Of a stretch of 64,000 nt of DNA, positions 60,313-64,000 are shown in pieces. The notes below the pieces were generated by a model, which saw only the letters and a list, made by a program, of their open reading frames with translations, had not been told where the DNA came from and did no database searches. A program made the position numbers and the translations under genes. Source of the stretch: SIG424 sp045546695. GTDB lineage: Bacteria; Bacillota; Clostridia; UBA1212; UBA1255. Positions within the stretch are counted from its first letter, which is position 1. Each line of letters starts with the position of its first letter. The stretch lies in assembly GCA_045546695.1 (NCBI GenBank), contig JAZQDE010000052.1, forward strand, positions 3,352-67,351, written 5' to 3'.

Positions 60313-62049
60313 TTACATCGTAAGTTCGTAACATTCGAGTAGCTTCTCTTCTATAGAAGTCTTTTCGCTGTCGAGTTCGGAAAGCTTTACATAATCTGCC
60401 TGATTTTCTTCGAGTGTAAGTAGTTCCTCAATCTCTTCAAGGCGTTTTTCCAACACAACTATCTGCTCCGCTGCTCTCTTTCTGGCAGTTTCCATTTTGC
60501 GCTTGTCCGAAGCCGCTTTTTTTGCTTCCTCATATGCGATTTTAGCGTCTGTCACCTCGTTTTTCTGTTCTTCTTCCTGAATTTCGCCACTCATAGCCGC
60601 GTAATCTGAAATATTGATCATTCTGGTTGACAATTTCTGTATAAAATATCTGTCGTGTGAAACGGCAATCAACGTGCCTTTGTATTCGCTCAGTGCGTTT
60701 TCCAGAGCCTCTTTTGAGCCTATATCAAGGTGGTTTGTGGGCTCATCAAGTACGAGTACATTGTTCTTACGCAGAATCAGCTTTGCAAGTGTGAGCCTTG
60801 CCTTTTCACCGCCGGACAGCACGCTCACGCTCTTGTTTACGTCGTCACCTTTGAAAAGGAATTGTGCCAGCGCCGAGCGGACCTGAGTAAGTGTATGAGT
60901 CCTGTAATATTCTGACATTTCGTCAAGAACTGTGTTTGCCGGGTTCAGGTTCTGATTTTCCTGATCATAGTAGCCAATGCTGACGTTATATCCCCAGTAA
61001 ACGCGGCCGGACGTAGGTGTCAGGCGGCCATTCAATATTTTCATAAGTGTACTCTTGCCGCTGCCGTTTTTACCGGTGATAAAAACAAATTCGCCTTTGC
61101 GTACCTGAAAATTCAGATTTTCAAATATTGTTTTTGTGTCAAAACTTTTAGACAACTTCGACACGCTCAGAACGTCATTTCCACTCTCTCTGCCGGCATC
61201 AAAGCTCAGTCTGATGAGTTCGGGAAGCGCGTTCGGGGCATCAATTTTTTCCATCCTGTCCAGATACTTCTGGCGGCTTTCCGCTGCAACAATGTTGTGC
61301 TCCCTGTTCCATTTGTGCTGGAGCGTAATAAAATCCTCTATGCGTTTTATTTCCTTTTGCTGGTTTTCGTAATGATGCTGCTGAATCTCGCGGTCTTTAG
61401 CCTTTTGTGTGACATACGACGAATAATTTCCATTATATAGCTTGCCTTTTCCATTTTCGATATCAAGTATTTTTGTGGCAACTTTATCCAGAAAATACCT
61501 GTCATGTGATATGACTATTATCGTCGATTTGAATGATGCAAGATAATCTTCAAGCCAGTACAATGTGTCTACGTCGAGGTGGTTTGTCGGCTCGTCTAAA
61601 AGTAAAATATCAGGCTTTATAAGCAGCAGTTTGCCGAGTGCCACGCGTGTCTTCTGGCCACCTGAAAAAGAGCTTATTTTTTTCGTGAAGTCCTCGTCGG
61701 CAAATCCCAGTTTATGTAATATTGTATCTACCTGATATTTGTAATCGTATATCTCATAATCATTTTCCATTTTATCGTGAAAAACACTCATAAGCTCGTC
61801 AAAAAGCGTGTTTTCCGACTCAACGATAGGATTCTGATACAGTATTCCGATAGTACTTCCCGACGAAATGAACACGTTTCCCGTGTAATTAACTTCGTCA
61901 CGGATAACTCTGAACAATGACGTTTTGCCGGCTCCGTTTGCGCCGACAATGCCAAGTCTGTCTCCGTCATTTACAGAAAATGTGAGGTTGTCCAGGACAA
62001 CCTCACTACCGAATGATAATGTTATACTATCGCAACCTAAAACGATCAT
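60313..62049 (-). CDS. ABC-F family ATPase (ribosome-associated type)
   Basis: 578 residues, two ABC domains and no membrane segment. First domain: GIVGANGAGKTSLFRVI and SSFSGGQKTRVALGKLLLIKPDILLLDEPTNHLD. Second domain: FITGKNGSGKSTLMKIL and SVLSGGEKARLTLAKLI with LVLDEPTNHLD. The linker around 215-270 is rich in charged residues (REIQQHHYENQQKEIKRIE), and a C-terminal coiled coil covers about 500-578. Members clear stalled ribosomes or protect against antibiotics; which subgroup is unclear. AGGAG precedes the ATG. Confidence 0.94.
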   Translation of the reverse strand: MIVLGCDSITLSFGSEVVLDNLTFSVNDGDRLGIVGANGAGKTSLFRVIRDEVNYTGNVFISSGSTIGILYQNPIVESENTLFDELMSVFHDKMENDYEIYDYKYQVDTILHKLGFADEDFTKKISSFSGGQKTRVALGKLLLIKPDILLLDEPTNHLDVDTLYWLEDYLASFKSTIIVISHDRYFLDKVATKILDIENGKGKLYNGNYSSYVTQKAKDREIQQHHYENQQKEIKRIEDFITLQHKWNREHNIVAAESRQKYLDRMEKIDAPNALPELIRLSFDAGRESGNDVLSVSKLSKSFDTKTIFENLNFQVRKGEFVFITGKNGSGKSTLMKILNGRLTPTSGRVYWGYNVSIGYYDQENQNLNPANTVLDEMSEYYRTHTLTQVRSALAQFLFKGDDVNKSVSVLSGGEKARLTLAKLILRKNNVLVLDEPTNHLDIGSKEALENALSEYKGTLIAVSHDRYFIQKLSTRMINISDYAAMSGEIQEEEQKNEVTDAKIAYEEAKKAASDKRKMETARKRAAEQIVVLEKRLEEIEELLTLEENQADYVKLSELDSEKTSIEEKLLECYELTM

Positions 62050-62068
62050 TTATTTCTCCTGTCAGACA

Positions 62069-63553
62069 TTAAATAATGTCTACGTATTTTTCACTTACAA
62101 ATTCGCCCTTGAGTACTGCAGATGACTTACCTGCGCAGGTATAAGCTCTTACAGTGACTTTGAAGGAATACGGCGGTGCAACGCCCGGAACTTCTACTGT
62201 GTATATCTCCGGCAGGCCTACTCCGTCAGGATGCTTTACAAGTAATGATGATATCGTCATTGTTTCCGAATAAGAATTGCCGCCACCATCTTTGTAAGCA
62301 ACGTTTATAGCATAATGTGTTATTTCCATTCCGTCAACAGATTGTGCGCGTGGGAACGAAATTTTTATCGGATCTGCTATGTTTTCTTGCGGGAACTCAA
62401 ATGTTACTTCTGCATTTTCGGGGAACACCGGCTTTTCACCGTTACGGAAATTTTCAAGAACGTATGTCGTAAGGTGTGATTTATCTTCTTTTGCTGCCGG
62501 AATAACCCACGTAATGTCGAGTACGTCTTTGTAGTACATGTCGTATCTGAGAACGCGCGTGTTGTTGTTGGCGTCTACCTCTACAACAAAGCCTTGTGAA
62601 TACTCAAAAGTGTTGCCGTTGTCGTATATGCTGAGCGAGTCTACATTCGTTTCTCTGTAGTATGCCATGCCACCGAGGAAGAGTTCAGTAAAATCACCCT
62701 GAAGAATTGCTCTTTGTGTATTGAACGGGATGTGTTCGTGTCCGCTGAAATGGATTACCTGCGGAAAGTCTGAAAGGACTTTTCTTAATGCAGTTGAGTC
62801 TGCAGGTACGTGAGTCGTTACAAACACAGGTTTGGAGGGCTCTGCTGTTGTAACTTCTTCGAGCTTGTTTCTGAGCCATTTAAGTGACTGATTTGAATAG
62901 TCACCTGCTACCATGTCTAAGGCAAAGAAGTTAAAACCATTTATAACGGAATGTTTGTATCCGTCAACAAGTTCATCATACGTCTGTGTCTCGCCTACTC
63001 TGAAACGGTCGCCGAGCAATTCGTAGAATTTTTCTCTTTGCGCGTCGCCCGTCTTCTGTACGCCGCTCGTGTCGTATCCGCCACAGTCATGCGCTCTGCC
63101 GAGGCAATAGAAAAATGCCGTCTCTTGTGGCAGCGTATTTATCATTATATCTCTGAAAGTCGTTATCTGACTCTCGTCTTTAGATGCGTTGTAGCTGTTT
63201 GTGAGGTCGCCTGCGATCATGACCGCGTCGAGTCTGTTTACAAGGCGGCTGTTTAAAAATTCCATGCTGTCTTTGAGCTTTTCATCTTGTTTGTACAAGC
63301 CCATATGAATGTCACTTATCGCAGCAAATGTGAAAACAATATTTGAAGCATCAAAATTTTCATGCTGATAATCTGTATAGAATTGTTTTTTGAAAGCATC
63401 GTAAGCTTCTTGCTCTGCAATGGCAGCAAGTTCTTCAGGCGTCATTGTCGGCTCCGGTGTCGGCGCCGGATCACCACCACAAGCTGTCAACGTTGCAAAA
63501 AGTAAACAAAAAGTAAGTAATATGATAATAAGTCTTTTCACATCAGGTCTCAT
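62069..63553 (-). CDS. Metallophosphoesterase lipoprotein
   Basis: 494 residues. Signal peptide with lipobox TLTAC, then GGDPAPTPEPTMTP as linker. The calcineurin-like core is clear: FAAISDIHMGLY (Asp-x-His), AVMIAGDLTNSY (Asp), LGRAHDCGGYDT in place of the usual GNHD, VTTHVPA (His) and IHFSGHEHIPFN (His-x-His). The GNHD Asn is changed to a G-R-A-H-D context, which may alter metal binding. A C-terminal beta-sandwich (about 385-490) resembles a fibronectin-like domain. The ATG at 63553 is 7 nt after AGGAG. Confidence 0.88.
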   Translation of the reverse strand: MRPDVKRLIIILLTFCLLFATLTACGGDPAPTPEPTMTPEELAAIAEQEAYDAFKKQFYTDYQHENFDASNIVFTFAAISDIHMGLYKQDEKLKDSMEFLNSRLVNRLDAVMIAGDLTNSYNASKDESQITTFRDIMINTLPQETAFFYCLGRAHDCGGYDTSGVQKTGDAQREKFYELLGDRFRVGETQTYDELVDGYKHSVINGFNFFALDMVAGDYSNQSLKWLRNKLEEVTTAEPSKPVFVTTHVPADSTALRKVLSDFPQVIHFSGHEHIPFNTQRAILQGDFTELFLGGMAYYRETNVDSLSIYDNGNTFEYSQGFVVEVDANNNTRVLRYDMYYKDVLDITWVIPAAKEDKSHLTTYVLENFRNGEKPVFPENAEVTFEFPQENIADPIKISFPRAQSVDGMEITHYAINVAYKDGGGNSYSETMTISSLLVKHPDGVGLPEIYTVEVPGVAPPYSFKVTVRAYTCAGKSSAVLKGEFVSEKYVDII

Positions 63554-63603
63554 ACTCTCTCTCCTCATATAAAAATATTAACGAACTGTGAACAGTTGTA
63601 GCA

Positions 63604-63632
63604 AGTATACTAGAAAAGAGTTGACGACGCAA
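63604..63632 (-). promoter_or_regulatory. Promoter of the metallophosphoesterase gene
   Basis: On the minus strand TTGCGT (63627-63632) and TATACT (63604-63609) with a 17-nt spacer. Confidence 0.55.
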
Positions 63633-63723
63633 GTGCTTTTTATTCCTTTTCACCAATTATTGTAAGTCATTTGTGATAATGTCCCACTAAACCACAAGGG
63701 AAAATGTCCCAATTGCTGTCGCG

Positions 63724-63751
63724 GTGGGCGCGGCCGATGTTGTGGGCGCGG
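63724..63751 (+). repeat. GC-rich direct repeat GTGGGCGCGG
   Basis: GTGGGCGCGG occurs at 63724-63733 and 63742-63751 inside a strongly GC-rich patch (about 63717-63776) set in AT-rich flanks. Composition differs sharply from the rest of the window, which fits acquired DNA. Confidence 0.7.
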
Positions 63752-63946
63752 TGGCGGAATCGTTGACGAGCGGGATTTTCTAAAAATCACTCTGGCTATT
63801 AGAAAAAAACGGATTTTTAAGTAATTATCAGGCTGAAAATGAGTTTTTTTCTAATTAAACTGTGCTACATTAGAAAAAACGATGATTTTCACGATTTCCA
63901 ATGCTAAAAACAACGTTTTTTCTAATATCTGCGCACTGAATTAGAA

Positions 63947-63990
63947 AAACATCAGCCCTGATTATCAAGTGCTGATGTTTAAACTTTTTT
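63947..63990 (+). terminator. Hairpin with T run at the right edge
   Basis: AAACATCAGC (63947-63956) pairs perfectly with GCTGATGTTT (63971-63980) across a 14-nt loop, and TTTTTT follows after AAAC. It could end a plus-strand transcript crossing the repeat block or be part of an element end. Confidence 0.55.
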
Positions 63991-64000
63991 GGGACATTTT

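Larger units (their letters stand above)
63676..64000. repeat. Non-coding repeat-rich block with 12-bp terminal inverted repeats
   Basis: No gene is visible in the last 325 bases. AAAATGTCCCAA at 63701-63712 has its perfect complement at 63989-64000; a further AATGTCCCA lies at 63679-63687. Inside are three pairs of facing TTTTTTCTAA/TTAGAAAAAA motifs (63776/63799, 63844/63870, 63916/63941), about 70 nt apart. The ends recall insertion-sequence or MITE termini; repeated terminal motifs are known for IS21-type elements. The block may extend past the window. Confidence 0.6.

Noticed and set aside
63774..63950. Possible CRISPR array from the regularly spaced TTAGAAAAA motifs
   Set aside because: The motifs alternate in orientation, spacing is uneven, the units are only partly alike, and no cas gene is present.
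1..64000. tRNA or rRNA genes
   Set aside because: No tRNA cloverleaf or rRNA-conserved sequence was noticed on either strand, though a computational scan was not possible.

Overview
The window looks like chromosome of a low-to-mid GC, Gram-positive, anaerobic polysaccharide user of class Clostridia. Pointers are the lipoproteins with Pro/Thr-rich linkers, an LTA synthase-like sulfatase, GlpP, an AddA-type helicase-nuclease, ECF transporter S components, infC-rpmI-rplT with a leader attenuator, and many carbohydrate-active proteins. I cannot fix the family. No rRNA, tRNA, CRISPR array or intact transposase gene was seen.

Layout. 1-507 is the 3' end of a LacZ-type beta-galactosidase, convergent with an HU gene. 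919-5520 (minus) is a glycerol-3-phosphate operon: glpP behind its own leader terminator, a GlpA-like dehydrogenase, a second FAD oxidoreductase, a DUF1667 protein and a HAD phosphatase. 5633-8099 (plus) holds a P-loop/Asp23 fusion, a DUF6062 protein with a duplicated Cys/His module, and an OGG1-like glycosylase. An FMN riboswitch precedes ribU (8100-8899). A beta-helix gene at 9076-10557 is bracketed by short inverted and longer direct repeats. 10799-16265 is pyrC-K-D-F-E-B-I, with a GH127 gene attached behind it. An AAA-ATPase remnant follows, then infC-rpmI-rplT-trmH (18434-20376).

20573-25700 carries surface or membrane proteins (LamG lipoprotein, unknown lipoprotein, TPR-TM protein, EEP-domain lipoprotein). 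25829-36889 is mostly housekeeping: secA, yfbR, dgt, a sugar isomerase, prfB with its programmed frameshift, rluB and addA. 36988-41607 is a glycan cluster: a GH71/99-like secreted protein with a GCG tail, a DUF4091/GH123-like protein and an F5/8-type-C lipoprotein. 41750-46506 (plus) has a PHP phosphoesterase, a FolT-FolC fusion, galM and gap. 46561-48536 holds an unknown carbohydrate-linked protein and a sugar isomerase. 48742-58693 is a seven-gene overlapping operon: ABC ATPase, permease, aconitase-family hydratase, cyclophilin lipoprotein, LTA synthase-like protein, ilvB, ilvN. 58911-63553 has ThuA, thiN, an ABC-F protein and a metallophosphoesterase lipoprotein. The last 325 bases are non-coding and repeat-rich, bounded by 12-bp inverted repeats.

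Most distinctive: the single-polypeptide FolT-FolC fusion (folate import plus polyglutamate trapping), the repeat-bounded beta-helix cassette, the duplicated C-x2-C/C-x2-H protein, the P-loop/Asp23 fusion, the mixed seven-gene operon, and the palindromic repeat array at the right edge. All functional calls come from reading translated motifs; no database search was possible.
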